Counted from the first letter of the stretch, positions 34,857-46,466 are shown. The stretch is 64,000 nucleotides of DNA from Muscardinus avellanarius (GCA_963383645.1 OY726571.1:80373108-80437107), one strand, 5' to 3'. Notes: generated by a model not told the origin, from the letters alone. Program-made: numbers and translations.

Positions 34857-37243
34857 AGCTCAGCAAAGATCTGAGGAACTGTCCTCAAGGATTTGGGTAG
34901 AGACCTCTTGTTTCTTGCTATGGCACAAGCCCGCTCCATAAAATGGCTCCCCTTTGAGTCATCTCCCTTACTGTTAAGTAAACAAGGCCTGGGTAAAAGC
35001 CAGTTTCAGCCAACCCTCAGGTGACATACAGAGTCTTATGCTGCAAGGAAGAAGGGCCTCCATTTCAGAGTAAAAAGTGGATTATATCATGTCATTTTAA
35101 AGGAAATGGAACTTGCCCAGCTTCACAGAAACTATGTGGTATTATTATCCAATTGTACAAAATAAGAATAAATGGATAGCCTTAAGGTTTTGATCTGGGA
35201 AGCTCAGAAGTACTTTATAGATATTTTATCTTTATCCCCATTGTGATAGCATGGGCTATGGTGACCTGTAATAAAGATGGTATTGTATGCTGAAAATAGC
35301 AAGGGCAACAGAGAAGAATAAAAATAGAGTCATATATAAAATAGGCCACGGTCTGCAGAGGAGTACCAGCAGATTACATGAGTGGGAAAATATTCCTTCC
35401 CTGCCCCGTAGTACTAACTAGTATTTAGTAATTGTCCCAGGCCCCATACATCGAAGCAGAAATGGCCTGGATTTTGAGTAGTGTGCTGCTACTTTTTAGA
35501 TGGACAAAATTGATAGAGAAGCCTAAGAAATGACTTAATTCCCAAAAGGAAAAAATTCAATACCTGCAAGGTAAGACGTATCTTGGTGTTTATGGATAGT
35601 GGCAGAAGCAGGAGGAAATTGGGGAGGGACAGAGAGTCATACATCTTATAGCTTCTTCCCCTGCCCCCATTCTGCCAGAGATGCCAACCACTCACACGTC
35701 TCCCCTCAGCGCGCTAAACAGAACCAGTGCCCTGCGTTGTCAAGCCATCTCGGTGCCCTCATGCACATCTTCCAGTGCACAGTGCCCCTTTCAAAGGTGG
35801 GCTTACGGGTTTGTCTCAGAGTCTCTCATGACTGAGAATCATGCAAGTGCCTCAGCTGGTTCCTGGCTGAACACAAGAAGCACCAGTTTCAGTACCTTGT
35901 GATTCTGCGACAGACGATGCTCTGAGACCCCAAGGATGGATTGCACCCATGCTCCATGCTTGGATTGATGCAGATCAATCATGCACAGCTACGTCGTAGC
36001 TATTAGGAAACTCAAGAACCTGACTGCTCAGTGCAGCCACCCAACAGGGTCATAACGTCCAGATATGAGGAATCTAAACACCACAAGCTCCCTAATAACT
36101 ACCACTGAACGATTACACCAGGAATAAGTCAGGAACTGCATCAAGCAGAACATGGGTCCTCATGTGTGCACACCTGCTGATGCACACACCCATGTACGCA
36201 AGCTGGAAGAGAACCACACATCCTTCAAAAGAAAGCAAGCTGTGTTTGTATTACATTTTAGAACTTTACCTTTCAAAAGTACTTATAATTATCAATGCAA
36301 CCTTAAGTTGTAGCAATCCAGACCAGGCTGTTTTCTTTGCAGTCTTTCCAATATTTCTAAAGCATATCACTATATTTTCTGTGTTCCACGGGCTCTGGGA
36401 GCACCCCACTTTTTATGTACCACATGTTAGAGATACCAGTGAACTTAACCAGTTATCCAAAAATACTGTTTCAAAATCATCGCTGTTCCTGTTTTGCACA
36501 CAGTGGAATGTTGCTAGTTAAAGGCTCCAGAACACATCTGGAGGCCCGAGGCACCACGCTCCGGTGGAATGTGCGAGGAAAACGTGTACTGACCACTTAA
36601 AGCAGCATTTAAATGCAGCACTAAAAATGCATTTCACACCCAACTTCATCAATCACCAGCCAATCTTACTTTGCATCCCGGGTACCAAAAGAAAATAGGA
36701 TTTGTTTCCCTGAAGAAATATGTCACTGTGCTCTGCTTGAATTATTAAGCTTTACTATTACAGAGAGAAACAGAATCAAGAAAGAAAAAGAAAAGAAGGA
36801 AAATTAGATCCAGGTTGCCATCTAGAGCCTGATATCAGCAGTGCTCATTCATGTTGCATTTGATATCTGAACATCAGTAAATATTAGCAGTAAAAAGAGG
36901 AGAAGCAAGGTGTGTGACCACAATCTTAATAATGAAATATAAACAGTATTTAGGTAGAGAACACTGGATCGAGTATTTACATAAGGTAACATATGCTTGA
37001 AAATAATCACAGAGAGCCATTCACCCATATTTTGAAATAAAGTTGGATAGCTTATTTCATATAAAATTTTAAATATGTTTTTCTAGAAAAAGGTTTATGC
37101 ATTTCACCCTAAAGCCAATTCTTGCACTTTTACTCACTGTCTTTACCACACCCACCTTTTATTTTGCTTCAAATCCTTATTACTTTTACCTTTCCAAAGA
37201 ATGAGAGCCCTCCTGAGACATGAGCATCAAAAACCACACACTT

Positions 37244-37460
37244 AGCCAGGCGTGGTGGTGCACACTTGTAATCCCAGCATTTGGGAGGCTGCCACAGGAG
37301 GATCACAGTTTGCAGTCAGCCTCAGCTACATAGTGAGGCCCTTCACAACTCAGTGAGACCCTGTTTCAAAATAAAGTATAAAAAATAGGGCTGAGGGTGT
37401 AGCTCAGAGGTAGAATGCCCCTTGGGTTCCATCCCTGATGCCACAGAAAAAGAAAACACA
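37244..37460 (+). mobile_element. B1-ID SINE, subfamily A
   Basis: 'GCCAGGCGTGGTGGTGCACACTTG...GGGCTGAGGGTGTAGCTCAGAGGTAGAATGCCCC'. Short duplication ACACACTT / ACACACTT. Confidence 0.9.
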
Positions 37461-37814
37461 CATACACACTTGGTTCTAATTACTAAAAGAGATGGCATTC
37501 AGGTAAAAAGCAAGTTCAGTAATGAATAGGCTGAATTAGGGGGAAAGAGAGAAACTTTTGGTATCATAATCTAGAAAATTTCTATAACCAAAGACATTTG
37601 GATGGAGACCATTAGAGAAATAGTTCGATTTTTTCAAGAGTGTGGATTTAAACTAATAGGTTTATACTTACTGAGTAACTGCTTACTCTAGAGATCGGCA
37701 CAAATCTTTTGTTCATTTTTCCTAGAATAAAAATTGGTTTGAAAGCCAATATGCATTTTCCAGAATGTATGCTCTTTCTATCGTGTTAAAAAGACACACA
37801 ATGCTTCTTCTAGA

Positions 37815-38290
37815 CTCTTTTTTTTTATCATTTTCTTGGAGCACTGTAATTATACAACATAGTGGGATTCAAAGTGATACGTTTATATACGCACATATGA
37901 CTCGGTGTGTTTCCCCAGGATCCTACCTCACTCCCCTCTCCTCCCTGCTGGTACATGTTAGTGAAATTGGGGGTGATATGTGATACTTTCATACGTGAAC
38001 TTAATATCACTTGATCTGCTTCTTTCCTCCAGCCTCCTGTGGCGCCCTTCCTTCTCTCCCCACACCTCTCTCACTATTTTAGTGGTCTCTCCTCTTTTAT
38101 ATTTAGTCCCCTCACCTTTTTTTCCTATTTTCTCTCTAGCTTCCACATATAAGAGAAAACATATAACCCTTGACTTTCTGAGACTGGCTATCTCACTTAG
38201 CATAATGTTCTCAAGTTCCATCCATTTTCCTACAAATGACAGAATTTTGTTCTTCTTTATGACTGAGAAAATTAGATTGTGCGTATAATA
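37815..38290 (-). mobile_element. L1 3' end (minus strand)
   Basis: 'GCACTGTAATTATACAACATAGTGGGATTC' and 'GGCTATCTCACTTAGCATAATGTTCTCAAGTTCCATCC' are reverse-complement L1 3' features. Coding potential is decayed. Confidence 0.82.
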
Positions 38291-39264
38291 TTTGAACCCT
38301 TCTAGATCAGCAGTTAAAAGCCCCTTAGTGTAAAAAAAAATTCATTCCCCACAATCTTCATTTGAAAATTAGATCCAGCAGTTTAAAAATGTACAATCTC
38401 TACATTACAAGGGTGTGTTGGAAAATACACATTTGAGATGGGAAATTATCTAAAACAACCTCAGGATTCTCTCAAACCCAGGAAAGAACCACTACGGGCA
38501 TCTACCATTCCCTAGCACTTAAAAAAAAGTCAATTGCTTCAATATTAACATGATTTGGGGATCTTCATGTTCAGAGATGTAAATGTTACTGAAAACTATT
38601 TGTGAATTTCTACACAAGCAAAACTACTGGTGGTTCAACTTTTTAATAAAGGTTGCTTTCCTGTGAAGGGCAGTGTTAATACAACCTTTTGTGTTCCAAG
38701 ACTCAACAAATAATACAGGTTTCTTTCCAGGGACAGCTACTAAAACTAAAGACTTCCAAAATCTATCCTAAAAGAATGAACTGGGATTTTCATAAGCTAA
38801 TAAAAGCCTTGCAGACAAGAAGCAAATAATATCTTCTATGAACCTTTGAGTTGATAATTCATAAAAGGTTTGAAACGAGTCCTGTTTCTTAGTGGGCCTT
38901 AAAGTATTACAGAGTCATATATTTTTTAAATTCAATTATTCCTTCACCCAGCATTAGTAAGTGCCTCATAGATATTAAACCTGTGCCATTTGGTGGGGGA
39001 TGAAAAAAAGAAGAAACCTAAAAAGACTTAGCCCATCGCCTGGAGGTTTCACAATCTCCTACATATATTGATTAAAATGAAACCTCTGCTACTTTCAGTC
39101 CTCAAGGTATGGCACACTCTTCTAAGCTAAATTTGCCCTTTTGGTTTCTGCCATATAATACAACTCAACAAACTCTTGACAACTGTACTTTCCCTTGGCC
39201 ACCTCTTCTGAAAAAGATGGCACAAGTTTAAAGATAAGAGAAAAAATTTAATAAGAAAAAATGT

Positions 39265-39267
39265 GGG

Positions 39268-39301
<34 letters not shown>

Positions 39302-39506
39302 TGTGGTACTGGGGGTGAAACCCAGAGGCTTTCTACCTCCAGGCTATAGTCCCAGACCTTTTTTTTATATATTTTATTTGGAAACAGGGTCTCACTAAGT
39401 TGCTGAGAGCCTCACTAAGTAGCTGAGGCTGGCTTCGAACCTGTGCCATCCTCCTGTCTCAGCCTCCCAAGCGCGGGGATTACAAGCGTGCGCCACCATG
39501 CCCGGC
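39265..39506 (-). mobile_element. B1-ID SINE, subfamily B
   Basis: Long T run and (GT)n, then 'GGTACTGGGGGTGAAACCC' to 'GCGCCACCATGCCCGGC'. Confidence 0.9.
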
Positions 39507-39696
39507 AGAAAAAAAAATGTTTTTAATAAATAACAGTATAGCCCACATTCTGGAGATAATGGAACCCAAGGTCAATAGCAGAATTGGGACAAAAATCTAA
39601 AACTCTGACTTCCAGACAATCTCCATAATTTAAATACTTGAAGATGTCCACCCCCTTGTTCTCTCTTTCCGATGGAAACAGCTCATTCACTCAGTC

Positions 39697-39882
39697 TGCT
39701 ATTGGGAATTGAACCCAGGGCCATCTACCTCTGAGATACATCCCCGCCCTATTTTAATTTTTTATTTTATTTTAGGCTGACAACCTACCCTCACTAAGTT
39801 GCTGAGGCTGGTCTCGAACCTGTGATCCTCCTTTCTCAGCCTCCCAGATACTAGGATTACAGGCCCGTGCCACCACGCTCTT
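39697..39882 (-). mobile_element. B1-ID SINE, older
   Basis: 'ATTGGGAATTGAACCCAGGGCCATCTACCTCTGAG...GCTGGTCTCGAACCTGTGATCC...CCACGCTC'. Lacks a clear tail. Confidence 0.82.
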
Positions 39883-40137
39883 TTCACCAAGTCTCCCAGG
39901 CCTTTCTCCTGACTCTTCTCTAAGTTCTGGCAGGAGTTTGTGCTGGCTCTTCCCTTGTGAAGCCCACACTAGCTGCTAGTAATTCCAATGTGACTCTTCC
40001 TATCAAATTAGAAATATACTGGAGCTCCCAGGTGGAAAATAAACACCATCTTCACAGCAAACTTTCTTAGCTCATAACACATTTATCTATGGTAATGAAA
40101 TCTCAAACGAAATCAAACATGTTAAAATTTATTTCAT

Positions 40138-40356
40138 GCCGGGCATGGTGGAACACACTTGTAATCCCAAGCACTTGGGAGGCTGAGACAGGAGGATCAC
40201 ACTGGTTCGAAGCCAGCCTCAGCTACTTAGTGAGGCTCTCAGCAACTTAGTGAGACCCTGTTTCCAAATAAAGTATAAAAAATAGATCTGGGAGTATAGT
40301 CCAGAGGTAGAAAAGCCCCTGGGTTCTATCCCCAGTACCACAAAAAAAAAAAAATC
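40138..40356 (+). mobile_element. B1-ID SINE, subfamily B
   Basis: Perfect 14-bp duplication AAAATTTATTTCAT (40124-40137, 40357-40370). Lies about 500 bp downstream of exon 7. Confidence 0.94.
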
Positions 40357-40861
40357 AAAATTTATTTCATACCATCTCTCACCTGGTAGTGCAAGATAAA
40401 ACTACACAATTCACGTTAGTACTTACTGGTAAAGTTTCTGAGTGCTTGGTACCCCCTTGAGTATCAGCAGAATTAACAAAACACCTTTTCAGGAAAGACG
40501 TTAGAAGGGTTACAGACTCACAAATAAGAGAGACCAACATCAAATTGGTAAAAATGTTAATCAGGCACTATGGACACAAGTGAAAGATGGCAAAAGTCTA
40601 CCTTTTGATATAAGTGCACCTCCAGAAATATTTCTCTCATAACAAGTATCCCCGAAGCACGTCTTCTTACACATAGAACTTGAGCATGAGAAACGGCAAC
40701 TTCACTCATACACAAAAAGTCTCCTCCGAAAACTCTCACATATGACGATAAGGAATCTCTTCTGTGAGTCCAGAGAAGTGACTGCATTGATTTAACTACT
40801 AAAATTACATCACAGCCTTAAAATAATAATCGGTAGCAGCCTACGGTAACAACCAACTCAC

Positions 40862-41024
40862 CGCTGTTGGGCACTGCTTGGCGTGAGCTCTTCTGCTTGA
40901 CGTTTTGCTTCACTTTGGTTGATTTTTCTGAGTGCCCATCTTCCTTCTTCCCTTTCCTCTTCAGAGGCTGAGGAGAGGAGTTGTCGCTGGACCCGATCGT
41001 CGATTTAGACTGGCGGTCATTCCC
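40862..41024 (-). CDS. DCDC2: DCDC2 coding exon 7 (start of basic C-terminal tail)
   Basis: The 163-bp exon follows the acceptor CTTTTGCTATTTAG, with a branch-point-like TCTAAC just upstream, and precedes the donor GTGAGTTGG. It begins in phase 0 with GNDRQSKSTIGSSDNSS, continues PQPLKRKGKKEDGHSEK and ends QKSSRQAVPNS plus one base, G, of an expected Asp codon. It is a low-complexity Ser/Lys-rich segment. The core 'GSSDNSSPQPLKRKGKKED' agrees with human DCDC2 residues about 254-307. The part after it is visibly more divergent from the remembered human peptide, as expected for a disordered tail. 'PLKRKGKK' is a plausible basic or nuclear-localisation-like patch (inference). The next exon, expected to start 'AT GAG GG', was not found to the left. 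Confidence 0.94.
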
Positions 41025-41172
41025 CTAAATAGCAAAAGGTTAGACCTTTGTTATTGGCTATTTAACTCTCAAAGAGAGTTGCAGTAGGTACCTGTCATTA
41101 ACTGGTGGAAACCGGGGCAAGAGATTGGGGGAGGGTGTACGGTACTGATGTTAGATCTTAAATCTTTGGAGC

Positions 41173-41604
41173 AATGGGTATACTGGGGATTGAACCCAGT
41201 GACATTCTACCTCCAAGCTATACCTCCAGCCCCTTTTTTTGTTTTGTTTTGAAACAGGGTCTCACTATGTTGCTGAGAGGCTCACCACATTGCCGAGGCT
41301 ATCCTCAAAATATTCGATTCTCAGCCGGGCATAGTGGCACACGCTTGTAATCCCTGTGCTTGGGAGGCTGAGACAGGAGGATCGACAGGTTCGAAGCCAG
41401 CCTCAGCTACTTAGTGAGGCTCTCAGCAACTTAGTTAGACCCTGTTTCCAAATAAAATATAAAATGAGTCTGGGAGTATAGCCTGGAGGTAGAAAGCCTC
41501 TGGGTTCCACCCCTAGTACCACAAAAATATATATATATATATTTGGTCCTCCCTCCTCAGCTTCCCAAGTACTAGGATTACATGTGTGTACCATCTTGCT
41601 CAGC
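41173..41604 (-). mobile_element. Older SINE (minus) split by a younger plus-strand SINE
   Basis: Outer pieces are 41173-41323 (ID end and 'GGGTCTCACTATGTTGC') and 41541-41604 ('CAGCTTCCCAAGTACTAGGATTACATGTGTGTACC'). The inner element sits between. Confidence 0.85.
41324..41540 (+). mobile_element. B1-ID SINE, subfamily B, nested
   Basis: 'AGCCGGGCATAGTGGCACACGC...GGAGTATAGCCTGGAGGTAGAAAGCC' with an (AT)n tail, inserted in the preceding inverted element. Confidence 0.9.
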
Positions 41605-41634
41605 CTATGACCTCCATCTTAATACCACATTAAA

Positions 41635-41949
41635 AGCCAGGAACAGTGCCACACACTTGTAATCTCAGCATTCGGGAGGCTGAGAAGGAGGATCACAGTT
41701 CACAGACAGCCTCAGCTACTTAGCAAGGCCCTTTGCAACGTAGTGAGACCCTGTTCCAAAAATAAAAATGACTAAAAAATAGGGCTAGGGATGTAGTTTG
41801 GAGGTACAATGCCCCTGGGTTCCATCTCCAGTACTGCAAAAAGAGAAAAAAATAGAGGTAGGGGTATAGCTCGGAGGTACAATGCCTCCTGGGTTCCATC
41901 CCCAGTACCACAAAAACAAAACAAAACAACAACAACAAAAAAAAAAAAC
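41635..41949 (+). mobile_element. B1-ID-ID SINE (two ID units)
   Basis: B1 half, then ID unit 1 ('GGGCTAGGGATGTAGTTTGG...CAGTACTGCAAAAAG'), a short purine linker, ID unit 2 ('GAGGTAGGGGTATAGCTCGG...CAGTACCACAAAAAC') and an A/CAA tail. Confidence 0.87.
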
Positions 41950-42024
41950 ATTAACTCTAAATGTGTCTTTCTAGAAGCAGAACAATCCAGCAGAGGAAGA
42001 GAAATAGAGTAATGGTTCACAGTC

Positions 42025-42150
42025 TTCAAGCACTTAACATGTACCAAGTACCCCATGACCCCTTAAAACCATTTCCCTCAACTCTCATGCTAACCCTGTG
42101 GACAGGCCCTGCTGCCACTACTGTATGGATCAGGAAGCGGGCCTTGGAGA
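42025..42150 (+). mobile_element. MIR-like fragment
   Basis: 'CAAGCACTTAACATGTACCAAGTACC...CTCTCATGCTAACCCTGTGGACAGGC...CTGTATGGATCAGGAAGC' follows the MIR 3' half. Confidence 0.55.
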
Positions 42151-42749
42151 TCCAGCCTTGCCTGAGATCTCCTCCTCTGCAGGAGCAGAGCCATCCTCCT
42201 CCAGAGCCCTCAGCAGCAGGCTTCCTCCCCAGTCCTCTAACCTAATCCTCTAACCTGAAGAATGGGCAGGTATCTATTGGATGAGGAAGGGTGGCAACCC
42301 TAGGTGTGATCCATTAATCTAGAACACCTTTTCAACTAGCTGTCCCTACAAATGTATTGCTATCGTACAAGCAGACACCCCATGGTTACAGAAATCCTCC
42401 CAGCAGTAATTCATTTGTCGATGACCACCAGGGTCTCTAAGAATCAGCAATCCACAGGGATGTGCAGACGCAGCAGCTCAAGGCTGCTTGTTCCCGTGGC
42501 TCCCAGAGTGCCGCACAGCTGGTTGTGCCTTTCACAATCGCCTCTGGCCCCACTGTGCCTCTTGCAATGAAGACATTGTGCCTGACAAAATGGGCTCCTC
42601 GTACAAGAGCGAAGTCACGTTTCCCTGGCTGTGGTCACTCCCCTACAGTAATGGCCACTGCTCCAACAAGATAAGACAGCCTTGGCTCTAGGATGCTCAG
42701 AGTTAAGCTCAGCTGAGTGTATAAAATGTGGGCTGCAGGTGGTGAAAGG

Positions 42750-42960
42750 GTACTGATTTTAGAGACCGGAAATCCCTGGCTTCCACAGCATGCCTGCTCC
42801 ACCACTACCAGCCATTGGGACCACAGACTAGCTTCTAATTTTTTTGAGCCTCTATTTTCTCATCAGTTAGACAGGGTTAATGCAACTGACTTTAGGTCCA
42901 TGGTGAGGATGAAGGAGGCAAGTTTATACCCACTGGTACAGAAGCCGGGCCATGAGAACC
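42750..42960 (+). mobile_element. MIR SINE
   Basis: 'GAGACCGGAAATCCCTGGCTTCC...TTGAGCCTCTATTTTCTCATCAGTTAGACAGGGTTAATGC...ATGGTGAGGATG' follows MIR. Confidence 0.72.
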
Positions 42961-43149
42961 AGAGAGCTTTCTCCAAGATAACAGAGATAATAATGTCTTT
43001 TTCTTAAAAATCCTATCAGACGCACACCATATTGGGTGCAATCTTTATGCAACATCTGTACTGTGCTAGTATCTGAAAATAAATGTAGTAATATTAAATA
43101 AACAAATCTGCCTAGGAACCCATTATAACTGCTCATTTTAAACATTTAT

Positions 43150-43660
43150 ATATTCAGTCAACCAGAAGCATTTAAATGGCTTTAGCCATCACCCAATTAA
43201 GAATAGAAAATTTCTCAGCCTCACAAATGAAGTTATTTATGCTATTTTGTCATAGCCTACAAGAAAATGAATTATGCATAGATTTATTAACAGTATGAAA
43301 ACTTGTCCAAATCTATAATGCCTTTTGCATAATTTAATTTTCTATTCCAACTGCAATTTAAACATACAGTTTCCATTTAATTATTGCATTAACTACAACC
43401 AGGTTCTCTTTCTTTCTTTTTTTTTTTTTTTTCCCTGTGATTCTTTCTTGCAAAGCCACAGAGTCTGGCAGAGGAAATGACTAATAGGATTATAGTGGAG
43501 ATTCCAAAACCATCAGCCAAGTGTCATATTCCAGCCTATTTTCAACGAAGTTTATTCATCCTAAGATTTTAAAGTTATAAAAGTCTTTAATGGAAGGCGC
43601 GGCCCTTCTTGAACTGGAAGGCAGTTCGAGAGCCTTCTAGAAGACTATTAATCCCGCCAA
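43150..43660. promoter_or_regulatory. Putative conserved non-coding block in intron 6
   Basis: AT-rich and repeat-free apart from a pyrimidine/T run at 43405-43435. It contains CACCCAATTAAGAA, TTGCATAATTTAATT, TTTAATTATTGCATTAA and a CpG-bearing GGAAGGCGCGGCCC segment. Compositional call. Confidence 0.25.
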
Positions 43661-43741
43661 GACTAGAATGGAACCCAGAGAGAAACTGAGGAGTTCAGCA
43701 AGATGGGTTTTTTTTATTGTTGTTATTTATTTAAAACTCTC

Positions 43742-43972
43742 AAGCCGGGCGTGGTGGCGCACGCTTGTAATCCCCGCGCTTGGGAGGCTGAGACAGGAGG
43801 ATCACAGTTTTGAAGCCAGCCTCAGCTACTTAGTGAGGCTCTCAGCAACTTAGTGAGACCCTGTTTCCAAATAAAATATTAAAAAGGTCTGGGAGTATAG
43901 CCTGGAGGTAGAAAGCCTCTGGATTCCACCCCCAGTACCACCAAAAATAAAAAATAAAAGAAATAAAAGAAA
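43742..43972 (+). mobile_element. B1-ID SINE, subfamily B
   Basis: 'AGCCGGGCGTGGTGGCGCACGC', ID half 'GGTCTGGGAGTATAGCCTGG', A-rich tail. Duplication TAAAACTCTC (43732-43741, 43973-43982). Confidence 0.93.
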
Positions 43973-44202
43973 TAAAACTCTCTGAGAAAGGTGCTACTCA
44001 TAAAAAGTGTGTCAGAGGGAGGAGCCAAGGCCCCGTTGTGGAATGCCTGTGGACTGATAGTGAATTACAAATAACCTCTCAAGCTGAATCTACAGGAAGG
44101 TTATGACTTAAAAGGGTAACATGGGAACATTCCAGGAGACTCGTTGTTTAAAACAACTACATAAGGCATGTCTTTGATAACTGACACTGACTTGAGCATT
44201 CA

Positions 44203-44437
44203 GTTTTGTTTGTTTGTTTGTTTGTTTGTTTGTTTTTATGGTACTGGGGATGGAAGCCAGGGACTTTCTACCTCTGGGCTATACTCCCAGACCTATTTTA
44301 CATTTTATTTGGAAACAGGGTCTCACTAAGTTGCTGAGAGCCTCACTCAGTAGCTGAGGCTGGCTTCAAACCCGTGCGATCCTCCTGTCTCAGCCTCCCA
44401 AGTGCTGCAATTACAAGCGTACACCACCACGCCTGGC
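44203..44437 (-). mobile_element. B1-ID SINE, subfamily B, with (TTTG)n tail
   Basis: Duplication GAGCATTCA at 44194-44202 and 44438-44446. The A tail has become TTTG repeats on this strand. Confidence 0.93.
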
Positions 44438-44844
44438 GAGCATTCAATTACTGAGTAATGACTAATCTCCAGGCACTTTGTGAGTAAAAAGCAAATTAAA
44501 CTGAAAGGAAAGTACTTTTGTATTTAAGAAAATTGAAATAGTTTAAATGCTCTTTTTAAAAAACACTGATCTTAATAAATGTGTAATAAATCATATGTAA
44601 ATGTATAAATTATATAATATAAAGTGTACCATTTATTTAATACTTGATTACATATGATTAAAGAACAAATTATACGTAGTTGGTGGGGGAAGGAAAATGG
44701 GAGGGAGGTAGAGTCTTTTCTGAAGTTTCACATTTGACTCCTAATTTGAATACATGGAATAAACAGTCATTGTTTTTGGGGGGAGACAGAGAGATAAGAG
44801 AATGTTTGCCAAATCGTACAGCCATGCTGATCCATAAGACAATA

Positions 44845-44960
44845 TTATTGAGTGCCTCTTATGTGCTACATACACATTAACACAGATCTTTATCAAATTT
44901 ATACGTAAGTACTATTGCCAGCATTTGATAGATACAGGAATTAACTTCTCAAGGTCTCAT
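44845..44960 (+). mobile_element. MIR-like fragment
   Basis: 'ATTGAGTGCCTCTTATGTGCTACATAC...AAGTACTATTGCCAGCATTTGATAGATACAGGAATTAAC'. Confidence 0.55.
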
Positions 44961-45138
44961 TTTTCTACTGCACTAAAGCTTTCTAATGCCTGAGGCACTT
45001 GAAATACCTATTATAGAATATGACTCCCTAAAACAGCTAACCCCAGAAGTGAGCGATTCTGGCTTGATGCCAAAAGAGAGAGAGATCTCAAAGGCCAAAT
45101 TTCATAAGATGTCCTATCAAAAACTAGAGCTTCTAGCC

Positions 45139-45141
<3 letters not shown>

Positions 45142-45187
<46 letters not shown>
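45142..45187. repeat. (GT)n microsatellite
   Basis: About 23 GT units at the tail of a minus-strand SINE. Confidence 0.95.
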
Positions 45188-45191
<4 letters not shown>

Positions 45192-45352
45192 GGGGATTGA
45201 ACCCAGGGGTATTCGACCTCCGAGCTACATCCTTATCCCTATTTTTATTCTTTATTTTGAAATAGGGCCTCACAAGTTGCTGAGGCTGGCTGCGAATCTG
45301 CCATCCTCCTGTTTCAGCCTCCCAATCACTGGGATTACAAGCCTGTGCCCTA
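45188..45352 (-). mobile_element. B1-ID SINE, minus strand, 3'-truncated B1
   Basis: 'TTACTGGGGATTGAACCCAGGGGTATTCGACC...TTTTGAAATAGGGCCTCACAAGTTGCTGAGG...GGGATTACAAGCCTG'. It lost the last bases of the B1 half. Confidence 0.85.
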
Positions 45353-45443
45353 TAGGCTTATCTGATAAGGGTAGCAAAAGCCTGGCTCAAATACACAGAC
45401 ACACAAAACAGTCCTTCACTCACCCCTCACACTACATTTGAAA

Positions 45444-45494
45444 TGTATGTATGTATGTATGTATGTATGTATGTACGTATGTATGTATGTATGT
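45444..45494. repeat. (GTAT)n microsatellite
   Basis: About 12 GTAT units with one GTAC. Confidence 0.95.
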
Positions 45495-45699
45495 GTTTTA
45501 TGATTCCCTAGGCACTTTCCAACAAGATCTGGAGCCAACTCTGGTCATCAGTAAGATCTAGCCAGCTGTGGTCCTTCATTAACCCCAATAAACCCATTTC
45601 CAGCCCTAATGAAAATGCTCCCCCAACAAGAGAACATAAACATCACATCTGAAGTAATTTTGAGCAGTGTCGCGGTGTGTGATTTCCTTAGTGCAGACA

Positions 45700-46275
45700 A
45701 GGAGAGGGTAGGCTGAAGTTTCTCACCTGCAACTGGGGACGCCAAGTGTGAACCTCCCTTTTACCCATCCTGGACTCGCTTTTCCGGTGGAGGACGGAGT
45801 TCGGGGGTGGGGAGTTTGGGGGAACTTATATCTGCATCTTGCTTTCCAGTGGCTTTGTGACGCTCTTGCAGTGATGATAAGCTTGTAGTTGTTATCACAA
45901 CCTATTAGCCGACTCATAATGAAGACTACATTTTCCACCGCGCTCCCCTTTTTGCGCCTCTGCCCCGCTGGAGGGCGCCCGGAGCCCGCAGGAGCAGCTC
46001 AGGACAACCCGTCTGTCTTCCCCGTGTTTTTAAGGATGAATTCCCACCTACAGTGAGTCTAATTCACTGATTTCTGCACCTCTCCAGACCTCGTGTCCGG
46101 TTCCCCGGATGGACGGGAAGGTCCACGTGTCCCTGGAACCCGCCCAGGTGGCCTCTGCAGCTGTCCCCCGACTTCATCTTGCACCCGCGGGGTGCAGGTG
46201 CGAACCGCCGGGCACTTTCTCACGCTCCCTCCCAATCCCTTCCTGATGCCGCAATCCCTAAAAAGCGAGGTGGGA
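45700..46275. promoter_or_regulatory. CpG-rich patch in intron 6, possible internal promoter
   Basis: By hand count there are about 24 CpG dinucleotides in 45939-46270 and about 33 across 45660-46270. This contrasts with CpG-poor flanks, and the dense part contains no SINE. Such density usually means an unmethylated, promoter-like element. On the minus strand an excellent donor, CAG|GTGAGA, lies at 45727/45726, so a transcript starting in the patch could have a first exon ending there and join exon 7. The open frame upstream of that donor would not continue in the DCDC2 frame, so such an exon would be non-coding or encode something else. No TATA box stands out. Promoter function is inference. 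Confidence 0.4.
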
Positions 46276-46276
46276 A

Positions 46277-46466
46277 AATTGGTGGCACATGCCTGTCATC
46301 CCAGTCTTTAGGAGGCTGAGACAGAGAGATCACAAGTTTCGAGGCCAGCTTCAGCAACTGAGCCAGCCCTCAGCAATTTAGTGAGACCCTATTTCCAAAG
46401 AAAAATAATAAAATAGGGCTGGGTGTGTGCCTCGGGGGTAGAATGCCCCTGGGTTCAATCTCAGCA

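Larger units (their letters stand above)
1..40861 (-). other. DCDC2: Intron 7 of DCDC2 (partial, at least 40.9 kb)
   Basis: No coding exon was recognised here on either strand. I looked for an acceptor followed by the expected acidic, Glu-rich tail and found none. Contents, annotated separately, are about 25 SINEs, L2 and MIR pieces, L1 3' ends, one LTR, simple repeats, and several repeat-free AT-rich stretches with homeobox-like TAATTA motifs. Stretches with nothing recognisable beyond ordinary unique intron include 371-930, 1500-2390, 2470-3580, 5313-7200, 9085-9590, 11500-12300, 15000-15600, 18250-18830, 25145-26190, 31746-33190, 33457-34560 and 35000-37240. Confidence 0.85.

Noticed and set aside
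45723..45938. Minus-strand 71-codon frame ending at the CpG-patch donor
   Set aside because: Kept only as a possible non-coding first exon: joining to exon 7 would leave the DCDC2 frame, and the peptide has no recognised similarity.
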